A stretch of 42,387 nt of DNA from Cyanobacteria bacterium REEB459 (GCA_018970085.1 JAGWXD010000027.1:1-42387); one strand, 5' to 3'. Counted from the first letter of the stretch, positions 1 to 8,161 are shown. A program made the numbers and translations. The notes: generated from the sequence alone by a model not told the origin.

Positions 1-402
1 CGCTACTGGGTTTCGGCAATGGCGGGCCACAAAGACGAACTGCTGTTTCAACGGGGGACACAGCAGGCCTGGCAGTGGGCACAAGCCTGCCCCTTTATTC
101 GGTGGTTCAGCGACGGTGAGCGGCGCTACGCCAAGGCGTTATGGAAATTAGCCAGTGTCTATCTGGCGATCCGCGATTGTCCGAGTTATCGCACTCGCAA
201 AGTCTGGCGAGAAGGCCTGGAAGTGGCGATCAACATCAAAGGTTCTCAAGGTCAGCGACGGGTGGTCTGGATCAAATCAGAGCATCCCTTTACCGCGATT
301 AGCCCTAGGGCAGAGGTGCATGCTAATCATAATGAGGCCCAGAATGCGGCCCTGAGGCGACGGTGCAGTGCCTATCGTCGCTTACCAGACCAGTACCGTT
401 AG
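1..402 (+). pseudogene. 3' remnant of an IS1-like transposase gene
   Basis: The frame is open from the window edge (first residues RYWVSAMAGHKDELLF) to a TAG at 400-402. The text resembles DDE transposases of the IS1-like group common in cyanobacteria: a WFSDGERRYAKALW block, then KVWREGLEV, IKGSQG, EHPFTAIS and HANHNEAQNAALRRRCSAYRR. In relatives as I remember them, the chain continues well past the RRRCSAYRR block. Here it stops after only six more residues, and the stop overlaps the stop of the convergent tic20 gene, so the 3' end is missing. The 5' part lies outside the window. I infer a non-functional fragment left by an insertion. The family call rests on remembered motifs, and the 5' half could not be inspected. 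Confidence 0.6.
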
Positions 403-887
403 GGCACCTGCATATGCACCGCATCAGAGATGGTAGGAATTTCCGCATACTCCCCCCGCAGGGTTTGTACCAGGGAATAGCCCACTGACACTAACATCCC
501 TAAAAACAACAGGTTATACAAAGTACTGGATAGTAATTGACCCAGAAGAGCCGGATCAAGAATACTCAAAATTAAGCTGAAAACCGTCAGAATAAAGCTG
601 AGGAGAATGGCCTGCATAGTGTTGAAACGAATAAATCGACTGATGGTTTCGTTTCTAACCACCAGAAGAAACAGTACCAGAAAAATCGCCAAACTAAAGA
701 AAGGAATCGTTTGTTCGAGGGTGGTATAGACCCTAATCAACGGTGCCACAGGCAACAGCAAAAATTCAAAGATGGGGAACTGACGACTGAGCTGACTGCC
801 GTAGGGTAGGCCGGTGGTGATGGGTAAAATGTAGGGCAGGGCCGCAAAGGCCCGGTCTAATCCAGTGGGAGAACTATTCCAGTTCAT
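399..887 (-). CDS. Tic20 family membrane protein
   Basis: A small integral membrane protein of the Tic20/Ycf60 family, the cyanobacterial relatives of the plastid inner-envelope translocon component Tic20. The cyanobacterial function is not firmly settled. The N-terminal segment with DRAFAALPYILPITTGLPYG is typical of the family. About four hydrophobic helices follow (FEFLLLPVAPLI, FFSLAIFLVLFLLVV, AILLSFILTVFSLIL, LYNLLFLGMLVSVGYSLV), and the tail is RGEYAEIPTISDAVHMQV. I chose the ATG at 887 because GGAG lies about 10 bases upstream; a longer frame reaches 932 but begins with a basic, low-value extension. The last codon and stop touch the transposase remnant, so the C-terminal residue was probably set by that junction. 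About 163 residues, normal for the family. Confidence 0.85.
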   Translation of the reverse strand: MNWNSSPTGLDRAFAALPYILPITTGLPYGSQLSRQFPIFEFLLLPVAPLIRVYTTLEQTIPFFSLAIFLVLFLLVVRNETISRFIRFNTMQAILLSFILTVFSLILSILDPALLGQLLSSTLYNLLFLGMLVSVGYSLVQTLRGEYAEIPTISDAVHMQVP

Positions 888-922
888 TGACTTTCTCCAG
901 GAGCTATTAGAGCGTGTCTTTA

Positions 923-955
923 TTTTACTCAATACTGGGTTTTACTCAATACTGG
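923..955. repeat. 16-bp direct repeat, one-base spacer
   Basis: TTTTACTCAATACTGG occurs at 923-938 and again at 940-955, a perfect duplication with period 17. It lies between tic20 and the upstream zinc-ribbon gene and slightly overlaps the 3' end of the latter. Confidence 0.85.
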
Positions 956-1139
956 CCAATCTAAACCCCATCTGACATTCAAACTGAGTCGGCTGATCTT
1001 GCCTGAGGTGATTGACTTGGCGACCACAACATAAGGTCCCCTGGTGCCATCGGGGCTGACCGTTGTGATCAGCGAGTAAACAGTTTTGGCAAATCACCTG
1101 GGGAGAGAAGAGTTGGCTATCAGTCAACATTACTAACAT
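942..1139 (-). CDS. Small conserved cyanobacterial zinc-ribbon-like protein
   Basis: A 65-residue protein with four cysteines in zinc-ribbon-like spacing: CQNC near residues 17-20, CC near 37-38, and a later C in FECQMGFRL. It resembles a short conserved hypothetical protein of cyanobacteria (pattern: CxxCLLAD..GQPRW, CGR, QMGFRLA); no function is known to me. The ATG at 1139 has GGAG ten bases upstream. An internal ATG at 1130 is the alternative. The gene lies just upstream of tic20 on the same strand and may be cotranscribed with it. The 16-bp duplication at 923-955 begins inside its last codons. Metal binding is inferred from the cysteines only. Confidence 0.65.
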   Translation of the reverse strand: MLVMLTDSQLFSPQVICQNCLLADHNGQPRWHQGTLCCGRQVNHLRQDQPTQFECQMGFRLASIE

Positions 1140-1425
1140 GGCTTTAAATCTCCGATCGCTGGAGTCGGCCTGACTTTATTTCTACTCCCATTCTAAAGGG
1201 TTTACCGGTTCCAGATGTGCCCTTGCATACCCAATACCCGCCATCAACACGGAATGTAATATATGAACTCCAGCACCAGGAGGTCAGGACCAAAACTAGC
1301 CTCGCCGCAGACCCAGACCAGGGGTTAAAACGGGTGACTGGCTGTCAGCATCCGATTAATCCTTAGCACCAAGACCCAGGGGTGTGGCTAGCCATAGTCA
1401 GTCAACTCTCCGTCCGCCGGAACCA

Positions 1426-2829
1426 TTAAGGAGATTCTATAATCTCCGTCCGGTCTGCCATGGGTTTCTTTCTGGGCATGGGCGTGGGGCGATCGCTATC
1501 GTCTGTATTTTGGCTGTAGGCTTCGCTGCGCTGCCATGCCGGCACCGTGTGGTCGTAGGCCATTTGTAAAGCCGCCGCAGCGATAGTATGAAGGTCATAC
1601 TCGCTGCCTAGCTGAGACACAATCGGCAGAAAAGAAGCTAGACGTTCGCTGGTAATCGCTTCCCTGACCTGACTACGCAAACGCTCCAGGTTGCGAGCTG
1701 CAATTTCGGCTCGGGTAGGAATTTTCACCAGGGTTACAGGCTGCTTGGTCTGACGCTCAATTTGCTTGAGCTTATACTTCTCCAGGGGGGTCACCAGGGA
1801 AATAGCGACCCCCGTTTTACCGGCCCGACCCGTACGACCAATCCGGTGGACATAGTTTTCGATCGCATCGGGCAGGTCAAAATTAATCACATGGGTCAGA
1901 TCATCAACGTGTATACCCCGGGCAGCAATATCGGTCGCCACCACCCAGCGCACCTGTTGCTGGCGAAACCGGATTAGCAATCGTTCTCGCTGAGACTGAC
2001 TGAGATCGCCATGGTACTCATCTACGCTGTAACCTGCGGCTTGTAGCTGGCGGGTTAGCTCGCTAGCAGTACGACGCGTACGCACAAAAATCAAGGCGCT
2101 TTCTGGATCTTCGATTTCAAGGATAGGCTGCAAAGCTCTGACCTTAGTCCACCCCCGGGGCACAACGTAGGAAATCTGCTGAATCTGCTTGGGAGACGCC
2201 TTTGGAGCTTGAATCGTGACCGATACGGGGGTCTGGAGAAACTTGGTAGCCAGTTCTCGAATTTCAGGGGCCATCGTAGCTGAGAAAAATACCGTTTGAC
2301 GGTTAGCTGGAGCCTGACTGAGGATTTTCTCAACATCCTGAATAAACCCCATATTCAGCATTTCATCGGCTTCATCCAGCACCAGCCAGGCCATATCTTT
2401 AAGGGACAAACTACCCCGACTGAGTAAATCAAGAATTCGTCCCGGGGTGCCTACTACAATTTGAGACCCCCGCCGTAGTTGCTCTTGCTGTCGATCTATC
2501 GCTTGGCCACCGTAGACGGCCAGCACCTTTGGCCGTCCCTGCAAGCGGTAGCTACGCATCGCTTGGCACACCTGAATAGCCAGTTCGCGGGTAGGGGTAA
2601 TAACCAGGGCCTGCACCTGGGGATTGTTGCTATCAACTTGCTCCAGCAACGGTAGGGAAAAGGCGGCAGTCTTACCAGTGCCGGTTTGGGCCTGACCAAT
2701 TAAGTCTCGCCCCGAGAGCAGATGGGGAATTGCCTCAGCTTGAATTGCGGTAGGCTCGTGATAGCCCAGGGACTCAAGATGGCTGACTCGGGCGGCTGAC
2801 AAACCTAAACTGGCGAAGGATAAGGTCAT
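1426..2829 (-). CDS. crhR: DEAD-box RNA helicase, CrhR-like
   Basis: An ATP-dependent RNA helicase of the DEAD-box family. Motifs in order: Q motif with GYHEPTAIQ (22-30), AQTGTGKT Walker A (47-54), PTRELA (79-84), TPGR (128-131), DEAD (152-155), SAT (183-185), ARGI with the DIAARG motif near 300-305, and HRIGRTGR (328-335). After the helicase core comes a C-terminal extension of about 90 residues ending in a basic, Arg/Pro-rich tail, as in cyanobacterial CrhR. It sits 55 bases downstream of rimO on the same strand. From literature knowledge, Synechocystis carries the same rimO-crhR pair as a dicistronic unit, and CrhR there responds to redox state and cold. That order supports orthology with CrhR rather than another DEAD-box paralogue. 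The same regulation here is inference. Confidence 0.9.
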   Translation of the reverse strand: MTLSFASLGLSAARVSHLESLGYHEPTAIQAEAIPHLLSGRDLIGQAQTGTGKTAAFSLPLLEQVDSNNPQVQALVITPTRELAIQVCQAMRSYRLQGRPKVLAVYGGQAIDRQQEQLRRGSQIVVGTPGRILDLLSRGSLSLKDMAWLVLDEADEMLNMGFIQDVEKILSQAPANRQTVFFSATMAPEIRELATKFLQTPVSVTIQAPKASPKQIQQISYVVPRGWTKVRALQPILEIEDPESALIFVRTRRTASELTRQLQAAGYSVDEYHGDLSQSQRERLLIRFRQQQVRWVVATDIAARGIHVDDLTHVINFDLPDAIENYVHRIGRTGRAGKTGVAISLVTPLEKYKLKQIERQTKQPVTLVKIPTRAEIAARNLERLRSQVREAITSERLASFLPIVSQLGSEYDLHTIAAAALQMAYDHTVPAWQRSEAYSQNTDDSDRPTPMPRKKPMADRTEIIESP

Positions 2830-2884
2830 AAAAGGTCCTCAAAAAAGTAACGATCTAAAAAACAAAGGCTGAGAATGACTTGAT

Positions 2885-4198
2885 TCAGACAACCTGGCCA
2901 AACAGGTCATAGGTATCGGCAGCGGTGATTTCAACCGGAACAATCCGATTTAAAGGGGGAGAACCGGCCACATAAACCAGCCCATCCACCTCGGGGGCAA
3001 ACCGGTCAGAACGACCGATCGCCATACCTGTCGCCGGGTTTTCCTGCTCGATCAGCACAGCTAGAGTCTGGCCAATACAAGCCTGGTTATGGCGCCAGGC
3101 GATCGGCTGCTGGGCCAGCATCAAGGTTTGACGCCGGTGTTCAATCACCTCGGCTACTACGGCGTGGGGCAGGTCGTAGGCTGGAGTACCAACCTCGGCA
3201 GAAAAACCAAAGACCCCCAGGTGGTCAAATCGGTGGCGCTCTACAAAGGCCAGAAGGTGATCGAAATGGGCCTGGGTTTCTCCCGGAAAGCCAACAATAA
3301 AGGTGGTTCTGAGCACGGCTTCCGGTAAGGCTTGGCGAATTCTATCAATGACTTGATCATTAACCTGACCCTGCCAGGGACGATTCATGGCCCGAAGCAC
3401 CTCCGGATGGGAGTGCTGTAGAGGTAAATCCAGGTAGGGCAGAATATTGGGGGTCTCTTGAATAGCCCGAATCACATCACTGGTTAAGCCAGTGGGATAG
3501 GCGTAGTGCATACGAATCCAGGGGATATCGACCTGGCCCAGCCCCCTGAGCAGGTCGGCTAGCCGAGGCTGACCGTAGAGATCGAGACCATAGTTGGTGG
3601 TAATTTGAGAAATTAACACCAGTTCCTGGACTCCCTCTTCAGCCAGTTGCCGGGCTTCAGCCAGGATAGACTCCAGCGATCGCGACCGCTGATTACCCCG
3701 CAAGTGAGGAATGATACAAAAAGCACAGCGATAATCGCACCCCTCAGCCACCCTCAGATAGGCCACACTAGAGGCAGTGGTACGATAACGGGGCACCGTC
3801 TCATCGGCAATATAGGTGGGTTCGGGGGTCACCCGCTTCACCCGTTCCCCCGCTTCAGCTCGTTCAATGACCTCCACAATATGATGATAGTCTCCCGTAC
3901 CCACCAGGGCGACAGCCTCAGGAATTTCCTCCAGCAGCTCGTGATGGAAATGCTGAGCCAGACAACCCGTAATGACAATTTTTTTCTGAGCCACGGCCAA
4001 CTCCACCAGAGTGCGCACCGACTCCTGTCTAGCGGCCTCAATGAAACTACAGGTATTAACCACTACGTAGTCAGCCAGTTCTTCATTGCTATCAACCTGG
4101 TAACCGGCCTGCACCAGTAAACCGAGCATATGCTCCGTATCAATCCGATTTTTCTCACACCCGAGGTGATTAAATGCTATCGTCGGCTTTAGCCCCAT
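2885..4198 (-). CDS. rimO: Ribosomal protein S12 methylthiotransferase RimO
   Basis: A radical-SAM enzyme that adds a methylthio group to an aspartate of ribosomal protein S12. The MTTase N-terminal domain has its three cluster cysteines at C14 (GCEKN), C50 (NTCSF) and C79 (GCLAQ). The radical-SAM CxxxCxxC motif is C154-C158-C161 ([17 protein letters not shown]). Family sequences SRSLESI and DLPLQHSH follow, and a TRAM-like C-terminal domain ends in the usual DTYDLFG. I chose the ATG at 4198, giving about 437 residues, because AGGA lies 8 bases upstream and [18 protein letters not shown] is the normal family start. The frame extends upstream to 4276 with an unlikely Arg/Trp-rich leader. First gene of the rimO-crhR operon. 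Confidence 0.93.
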   Translation of the reverse strand: MGLKPTIAFNHLGCEKNRIDTEHMLGLLVQAGYQVDSNEELADYVVVNTCSFIEAARQESVRTLVELAVAQKKIVITGCLAQHFHHELLEEIPEAVALVGTGDYHHIVEVIERAEAGERVKRVTPEPTYIADETVPRYRTTASSVAYLRVAEGCDYRCAFCIIPHLRGNQRSRSLESILAEARQLAEEGVQELVLISQITTNYGLDLYGQPRLADLLRGLGQVDIPWIRMHYAYPTGLTSDVIRAIQETPNILPYLDLPLQHSHPEVLRAMNRPWQGQVNDQVIDRIRQALPEAVLRTTFIVGFPGETQAHFDHLLAFVERHRFDHLGVFGFSAEVGTPAYDLPHAVVAEVIEHRRQTLMLAQQPIAWRHNQACIGQTLAVLIEQENPATGMAIGRSDRFAPEVDGLVYVAGSPPLNRIVPVEITAADTYDLFGQVV

Positions 4199-4300
4199 GC
4201 TTGTCGTCCTAGCGATTAACCTAAGCAGTCGGTTCCATCGATGGCGCCGACCCCAGGAATAAAACGCTGAACCCATTTCTTACCATGGCTACCGCACTTT

Positions 4301-4336
4301 ATTCCGATTTATTTGAAAATTCCGGTTTATTTCAAA
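4301..4336. repeat. 18-bp tandem duplication in the rimO leader
   Basis: ATTCCGATTTATTTGAAA at 4301-4318 is followed directly by ATTCCGGTTTATTTCAAA at 4319-4336, differing at two positions. It lies about 100-140 bases upstream of the rimO start, within the likely promoter or leader region. Confidence 0.85.
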
Positions 4337-4417
4337 GTACACCTGACCTGTTTCAGACTGTTTGACCAAGATACCTCTAAAACTACCCCCTGGGTAAACA
4401 ACGCCGTTCTAACTAGA

Positions 4418-4443
4418 TAAAGAACTACATTAAAGAACTACAT
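4418..4443. repeat. 13-bp perfect tandem duplication
   Basis: TAAAGAACTACAT occurs twice with no spacer, at 4418-4430 and 4431-4443, without mismatch, in the non-coding gap between rimO and the CPBP gene. Confidence 0.9.
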
Positions 4444-4708
4444 TATTGGCCACCAGAACCAGCTCAGATTTAATTGACATTGATCAAACCATCTAATTGC
4501 CGATGCTTGCAGCATCCGACTCAGGTGAACCGAACACATTTTAGAACCGGGTTTAAAAATTATGCTATCCGCCAGAGGTCGAATGGGTAACACAACTTAA
4601 CATTACTAGCTAGCGTAGCACACTCCAACCCTCCTTCTGCAGCATCAAGACCTCGCCGCCGAGTCTCTCTGCTTGACTACCAGGCCAATCCGCTCAGGGC
4701 TGGGGTGA

Positions 4709-4757
4709 GTCGTTGTAAAAGTCGTTATAAAATAAATGGGCGTAAAATAAATGAGCG
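4709..4757. repeat. Two overlapping tandem duplications (12 bp and 15 bp)
   Basis: GTCGTTGTAAAA (4709-4720) is followed by GTCGTTATAAAA (4721-4732). Overlapping this, TAAAATAAATGGGCG (4728-4742) is followed by TAAAATAAATGAGCG (4743-4757). Each pair differs at one base. The tract ends about 40 bases before the CPBP start codon. Confidence 0.85.
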
Positions 4758-4795
4758 CATCACTTATCCCCCTACTCTAACCCCCCCTCAGTCCT

Positions 4796-5389
4796 GTGAC
4801 CTTTTCTGCTGGTCCTCCTTCCCAGTCAGAGTCCCTCAGCCGTACCCAGGTACTGGTTGCCCTGGGGGTGACATCGGTTTTGTTACTACTGGCTGCTAAC
4901 CTCTGGCTATACCTTCAACCCCAGGTGCTGTTACCCATCACCCTGACCCTGGGGGATAGCTTCATGGGCATCGGTTTAGGCCTAGGCATCACCTGCCTCA
5001 GTGCCCTCATTTATCGAGGGTGGCCGGCCTACCGCAAAAGTGCTGACAGTTATTTAACCATGGTGTTAAAACCACTCCACTGGATGGATTTACCCTGGCT
5101 AGGCCTATTGCCAGGGCTAAGTGAAGAATTGCTATTTCGAGGCATTATGCTGCCGGCTATGGGTCTGACGCCCCAGGCTGTAATCATATCAGCCGTCAGC
5201 TTTGGCATGTTGCATCTGAGTAGCTGGCGGCAATGGCCCTATGTCATCTGGGCTACCCTAATGGGCCTAGTCTTAGGGCTAGCGGCTGTGATCACCCATA
5301 ATTTGCTAGTACCGGTGTTAGCCCACACCACCACTAATTTAATCTCCAGTCTGCTGTGGAAGGGGGGGCTGACAAAACCCTCAAGCTGA
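4796..5389 (+). CDS. CPBP family intramembrane metalloprotease
   Basis: A membrane protein of the CPBP/Abi (CAAX prenyl protease 2-like) family. The diagnostic motif EELLFRG is near residues 109-115, followed by FGMLHLSSW (second motif with His) and the third motif region LLVPVLAHTTTNL, supplying the expected Glu-Glu, Arg and His residues. Several hydrophobic helices flank these motifs. The natural substrate is unknown; many cyanobacterial members are uncharacterised. The start is a GTG at 4796 with no clear ribosome-binding site, so the true start could lie slightly downstream. It is 197 residues, about normal. It stands 49 bases upstream of the SDR gene on the same strand and may share its transcript. 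Confidence 0.85.
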   Translation: MTFSAGPPSQSESLSRTQVLVALGVTSVLLLLAANLWLYLQPQVLLPITLTLGDSFMGIGLGLGITCLSALIYRGWPAYRKSADSYLTMVLKPLHWMDLPWLGLLPGLSEELLFRGIMLPAMGLTPQAVIISAVSFGMLHLSSWRQWPYVIWATLMGLVLGLAAVITHNLLVPVLAHTTTNLISSLLWKGGLTKPSS

Positions 5390-5438
5390 CTAACAAACCA
5401 GTTAAAATTGCTCTATCAGAGAGATTTAAGGGATTCCT

Positions 5439-6107
5439 ATGAAGGCTTTTGTTGCTGGCGCTACCGGTGAGACCGGGGCAAGACTTGTAGCCCACCTGCT
5501 GAGGCGCAATATACCGACTGTAGCGCTGGTTAGGGATAAAGATATCGCCCGCACCAAGTTACCCCCTGAGGTCACCCTGGTGCAGGGAGACGTTGTTAGC
5601 GATGCTGCTAGCTTGAGCCAGGCGATGATGGGCTGCACCGTGGTACTCTGTGCCACCGGAGCCCGTCCCAGTTTCGACCCCAGTGGTCCCTATCAAGTTG
5701 ATTATCAAGGTACTAAGAATCTGGTGGATGCGGCTCGATTAGCATCCGTCGATCATTTTGTGATGGTCTCCTCTCTCTGTGTGTCGAAGTTTTTCCATCC
5801 TCTAAACCTGTTCTGGCTGGTGCTTTACTGGAAAAAACTGGCAGAAGAGTACCTGCAGGCCAGTGGGTTAACCTATACTATTGTTCGGCCTGGGGGCCTG
5901 AAGAATGACGATTTAGATAGTCGGCCCCTGGTGATGGCACCGGCAGATACTTTATTTGAAGGGAATGTTCCTCGTCTGAAGGTGGCAGAAACCTGTGTTG
6001 AGGCCCTTTTCCTGCCTTCAGCTCGGGACAAAATTGTCGAAATTGTGGCCCAAAGTCAGGCCAGTCCAAAATCCTTTGCCGATCTATTTACCGGAGTTGC
6101 TTCCTAG
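5439..6107 (+). CDS. NAD(P)-binding SDR-family protein, Tic62/Ycf39-like
   Basis: An atypical short-chain dehydrogenase/reductase of the NAD(P)H-binding NmrA/Tic62-like group. The Rossmann dinucleotide motif GATGETG is at residues 7-13, an acidic GDV marks the end of a later strand, VVLCATGARP is the typical fourth-strand segment, and IVRPGGL is the family C-terminal block. SSLCVSK and LYWKK lie in the place of the classical Ser and YxxxK residues, so redox chemistry is possible but unproven. It has 222 residues and no transmembrane segment. ATG 5439 follows a weak AG-rich stretch. Cyanobacterial members are usually annotated simply as SDR family oxidoreductase; the physiological substrate is unknown. 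Confidence 0.85.
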   Translation: MKAFVAGATGETGARLVAHLLRRNIPTVALVRDKDIARTKLPPEVTLVQGDVVSDAASLSQAMMGCTVVLCATGARPSFDPSGPYQVDYQGTKNLVDAARLASVDHFVMVSSLCVSKFFHPLNLFWLVLYWKKLAEEYLQASGLTYTIVRPGGLKNDDLDSRPLVMAPADTLFEGNVPRLKVAETCVEALFLPSARDKIVEIVAQSQASPKSFADLFTGVAS

Positions 6108-6187
6108 TCTGCCTCTGGTTCCTACCCTCAGCTAGGGTTTAACGGCTGGGTCGGGGGATAGGGTACAGTAGGAGGAGTTTTCTCTGG

Positions 6188-6637
6188 TTGCTGCTACCTG
6201 TGCCAGATTCCCGATTGTCTGCTGCTGCCCAGCCCATGATTTTGGGTTTTGATCCTGGTCGTCAAAAGTGCGGCTTGGCCCTGATGGGGGTAGACCGAGT
6301 AGTGCGGTATCACCAGGTTGTGTCGGTATCAGCGGTAATAGCTGAGATCCATCGTCTGCGGCAAGAGTTTCCTATCGTTGTGATTGTGCTGGGAGACCAA
6401 ACCGGTGCCGACCGCTGGCAGGCAGAGCTGGGAACACTCAGCGATGCGCCCCGACTGGCCCTGGTAGACGAACGCTATTCAAGTCTGGAGGCCCGCGATC
6501 GCTACTGGCAGATGTACCCGCCCCGCGGTCTGGCCGGTTGGATTCCCCAGGCCCTTCGGCCAATTCCCCGACCGATCGATGACATTGTGGCAATTTTGCT
6601 AATTGAGCGTTATCTGAGCCGCCTTACCCAGCCCTGA
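6188..6637 (+). CDS. RNase H-fold, RuvC/YqgF-like resolvase or pre-16S rRNA nuclease
   Basis: A short protein with the RNase H fold of the RuvC/YqgF group. The first acidic residue is in MILGFDPGRQKCGLAL, VIVLGDQTGA forms a middle strand, DERYSSLEARDRYW matches the YqgF-type segment after strand four, and PIDDIVAILLIERYL carries the C-terminal acidic residues. It could act in rRNA 5' maturation, as for YqgF/RuvX, or as a Holliday-junction nuclease; sequence alone does not decide. The TTG at 6188 is supported by GGAGGAG ending ten bases upstream. An ATG at 6236, directly before ILGFDPG, is the alternative. It is 149 residues, usual for the family. A GC-rich hairpin and a tRNA gene follow. Confidence 0.75.
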   Translation: MLLPVPDSRLSAAAQPMILGFDPGRQKCGLALMGVDRVVRYHQVVSVSAVIAEIHRLRQEFPIVVIVLGDQTGADRWQAELGTLSDAPRLALVDERYSSLEARDRYWQMYPPRGLAGWIPQALRPIPRPIDDIVAILLIERYLSRLTQP

Positions 6638-6667
6638 TTTCCAGCTCTAATTTAAATTACATCGGTG

Positions 6668-6699
6668 GGCCGGCGCTGCTCTACCTCCCTACGCCGGCC
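6668..6699 (+). terminator. GC-rich hairpin after the YqgF-like gene, possible terminator
   Basis: GGCCGGCG (6668-6675) pairs perfectly with CGCCGGCC (6692-6699) across a 16-base loop. It lies 31 bases after the preceding stop codon and just before the tRNA promoter. There is no T-run, so factor-independent termination is doubtful. Confidence 0.4.
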
Positions 6700-6711
6700 A
6701 GGATGTGGTAA

Positions 6712-6717
6712 TATAAT
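6712..6717 (+). promoter_or_regulatory. Consensus -10 box of the tRNA-Arg promoter
   Basis: A perfect TATAAT lies 11 bases before the first base of the tRNA, which is good spacing for a start just upstream of it. No good -35 match is seen at 17 bases. Confidence 0.5.
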
Positions 6718-6728
6718 GCTCTGCATAG

Positions 6729-6802
6729 GGGCGTGTAGCTCAGTGGACTAGAGCACGTGGCTACGGACCACGGTGTCGGGGGTTCGAATCCCTCCTCGCC
6801 CG
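6729..6802 (+). tRNA. tRNA-Arg (anticodon ACG)
   Basis: A cloverleaf folds by hand. The acceptor stem is GGGCGTG with CTCGCCC, with one T6-T67 mismatch. The D stem is GCTC/GAGC, and the anticodon stem CGTGG/CCACG encloses loop CTACGGA with anticodon ACG. A five-base variable loop follows. The T arm is GGGGG-TTCGAAT-CCCTC with one G-T pair. The discriminator is G, and CCA is not encoded, so it must be added after transcription. A34 would normally be deaminated to inosine to read CGT, CGC and CGA. The gene is preceded by a consensus -10 box. Confidence 0.93.
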
Positions 6803-6862
6803 TTTTCATAATTCAACTATGGCTGAGGTGGATTGGCCGCAGCTAGGTCTGGTGACTACACC

Positions 6863-8161
6863 TTAGTTGTCAACGGCGTAGACATCTCGTCCCCCCGCCA
6901 GGGAAAACTGAAGGGAATGGGATAGGTCCTTGCTGCAAGTGGTGACAAACACCACAAATCCTACCAAAATCAGCAGAGCCGCCAGCCCAAAAATATTGCG
7001 GTAGCTGAGGCTATCGGCCAGGGTGCCCAGGACCGGACCCGCCAGGGCAATGCCCACATCAAAACCCACCATCACCAGTCCAAAGGTGCGGCCCCGTTCC
7101 CGGGGCTGGGAGCGATCGCTCATCAAGGCTGCCATCATCGGAATCAAGATGCCCGCCGCCGCCCCCTGGATCAGACCTGCCAATAAAAACACCGGGGTGC
7201 TGTGGGCCAGCCAGAACATCGCCATGGCCAGACTATAAATGACCAGACTAACGGTAATAAAGCGTCCCCGACCATGGTTATCAGAGACCCGGCCCACCAC
7301 CAGTCGAGCCGTAAAGCTGGCGATCGCTGAGGCGGTGTAGATCAACCCGACATTCAAAGTCAGGCCTGCTTCTCGAACATAGAGGGGGACAAAGGTACTC
7401 AGGGTGCCAAAGGCTAAGCCCACCAGCAATAAAATCATAGCGGGAGTCCGTACCCGGCCGGTCCAGAGTTGACTCCAGAAGGGGGCAGGGGCTACAGCTG
7501 GGGAAAACCCCGCATCTGGCTGGGGAGCCTCCCGTAGCCCCATCACCAGCCCCAGGCCTAGTAATCCTAAAAGAGTCATGGCAAAAAAGGCCAGTCCAAA
7601 CCCCAGAGCAGCATAAAGAAAGCCCCCAAGGGCCGGCCCCAGGGCCAGCCCCAGAGGATTCACCAGGGTCATGTAACCAATTAGCTCACCGCGGTTACCG
7701 GGGGGTGAGAGATCTACCACCAGGGCGTGGTAGGCCACCACAAAGGCGGCAATGCTAATTCCGTGGAAAGCTCGAATCACAACCAGGGCGAGGATTTGCA
7801 GGTCTACCCGAAAAGCGCTAGTCAGGCCCCAGACCAGGTGAGGTAAGACCATCACTAATAGGTAGCCCAGGGGAGCCAGGGCAACTGCTACCAGCCCAAT
7901 GACCATCACCAGTTTGCGTCCCCGACTATCGGCCAGATGGGCCAGACCAGGGCGGGTTAACAACAAACCCAGGGCAAAGGAGGCCATGACGGTGCCAATT
8001 TCCTGACCACTTCCCCCCAGGGTGGCAATAAACAATGGTAGGGTCGGCAGTAAGCCAGCCAAGCCTGACCAAAAACAGAGCCCTGCTCCAAATAAAAGGG
8101 CCAGGTTATTTCGTCCCGCAGGACTTAAGGTAGCGAAAATAGTCAAGATAGGTAACTCCAT
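6863..8161 (-). CDS. MFS family transporter, probable drug or metabolite exporter
   Basis: A major facilitator superfamily transporter of 432 residues with about twelve hydrophobic helices. The loop 2-3 signature is present as LADSRGRKLVMVIG near residues 76-89, and a related segment VVGRVSDNHGRGRF lies at the start of the second half, as expected from the internal duplication. AFHGISIAAFVVAYHALVVDLSPPGNRGELIGY resembles multidrug and sugar efflux members with the motif in helix five. Substrate unknown. The ATG at 8161 faces the DUF1643 gene across a 62-base divergent intergenic stretch that must hold both promoters. The C-terminal tail after the last helix is short and unremarkable. Confidence 0.88.
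   Translation of the reverse strand: MELPILTIFATLSPAGRNNLALLFGAGLCFWSGLAGLLPTLPLFIATLGGSGQEIGTVMASFALGLLLTRPGLAHLADSRGRKLVMVIGLVAVALAPLGYLLVMVLPHLVWGLTSAFRVDLQILALVVIRAFHGISIAAFVVAYHALVVDLSPPGNRGELIGYMTLVNPLGLALGPALGGFLYAALGFGLAFFAMTLLGLLGLGLVMGLREAPQPDAGFSPAVAPAPFWSQLWTGRVRTPAMILLLVGLAFGTLSTFVPLYVREAGLTLNVGLIYTASAIASFTARLVVGRVSDNHGRGRFITVSLVIYSLAMAMFWLAHSTPVFLLAGLIQGAAAGILIPMMAALMSDRSQPRERGRTFGLVMVGFDVGIALAGPVLGTLADSLSYRNIFGLAALLILVGFVVFVTTCSKDLSHSLQFSLAGGRDVYAVDN

Larger units (their letters stand above)
4199..4795. other. Non-coding gap upstream of rimO, with clustered tandem microduplications
   Basis: No convincing gene is seen in either direction. This gap should hold the promoter of the leftward rimO-crhR operon and that of the rightward CPBP gene. 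It contains four short tandem duplications (4301-4336, 4418-4443, 4709-4732 and 4728-4757) and AT-rich tracts. I could not identify one clear promoter. Confidence 0.6.

Noticed and set aside
1430-1447. GGAGATT / AATCTCC hairpin at the crhR 3' end
   Set aside because: It lies within the last codons of crhR and is not followed by a T-run on the minus strand; not convincing as a terminator.
4331-4350. LexA-box-like sequence (AAAGTACACCTGACC) upstream of rimO-crhR
   Set aside because: The left half matches the GTAC part, but the right half does not give the GTWC element at the required distance. CrhR is linked to LexA in Synechocystis, so I looked for it, but this is not a usable match.
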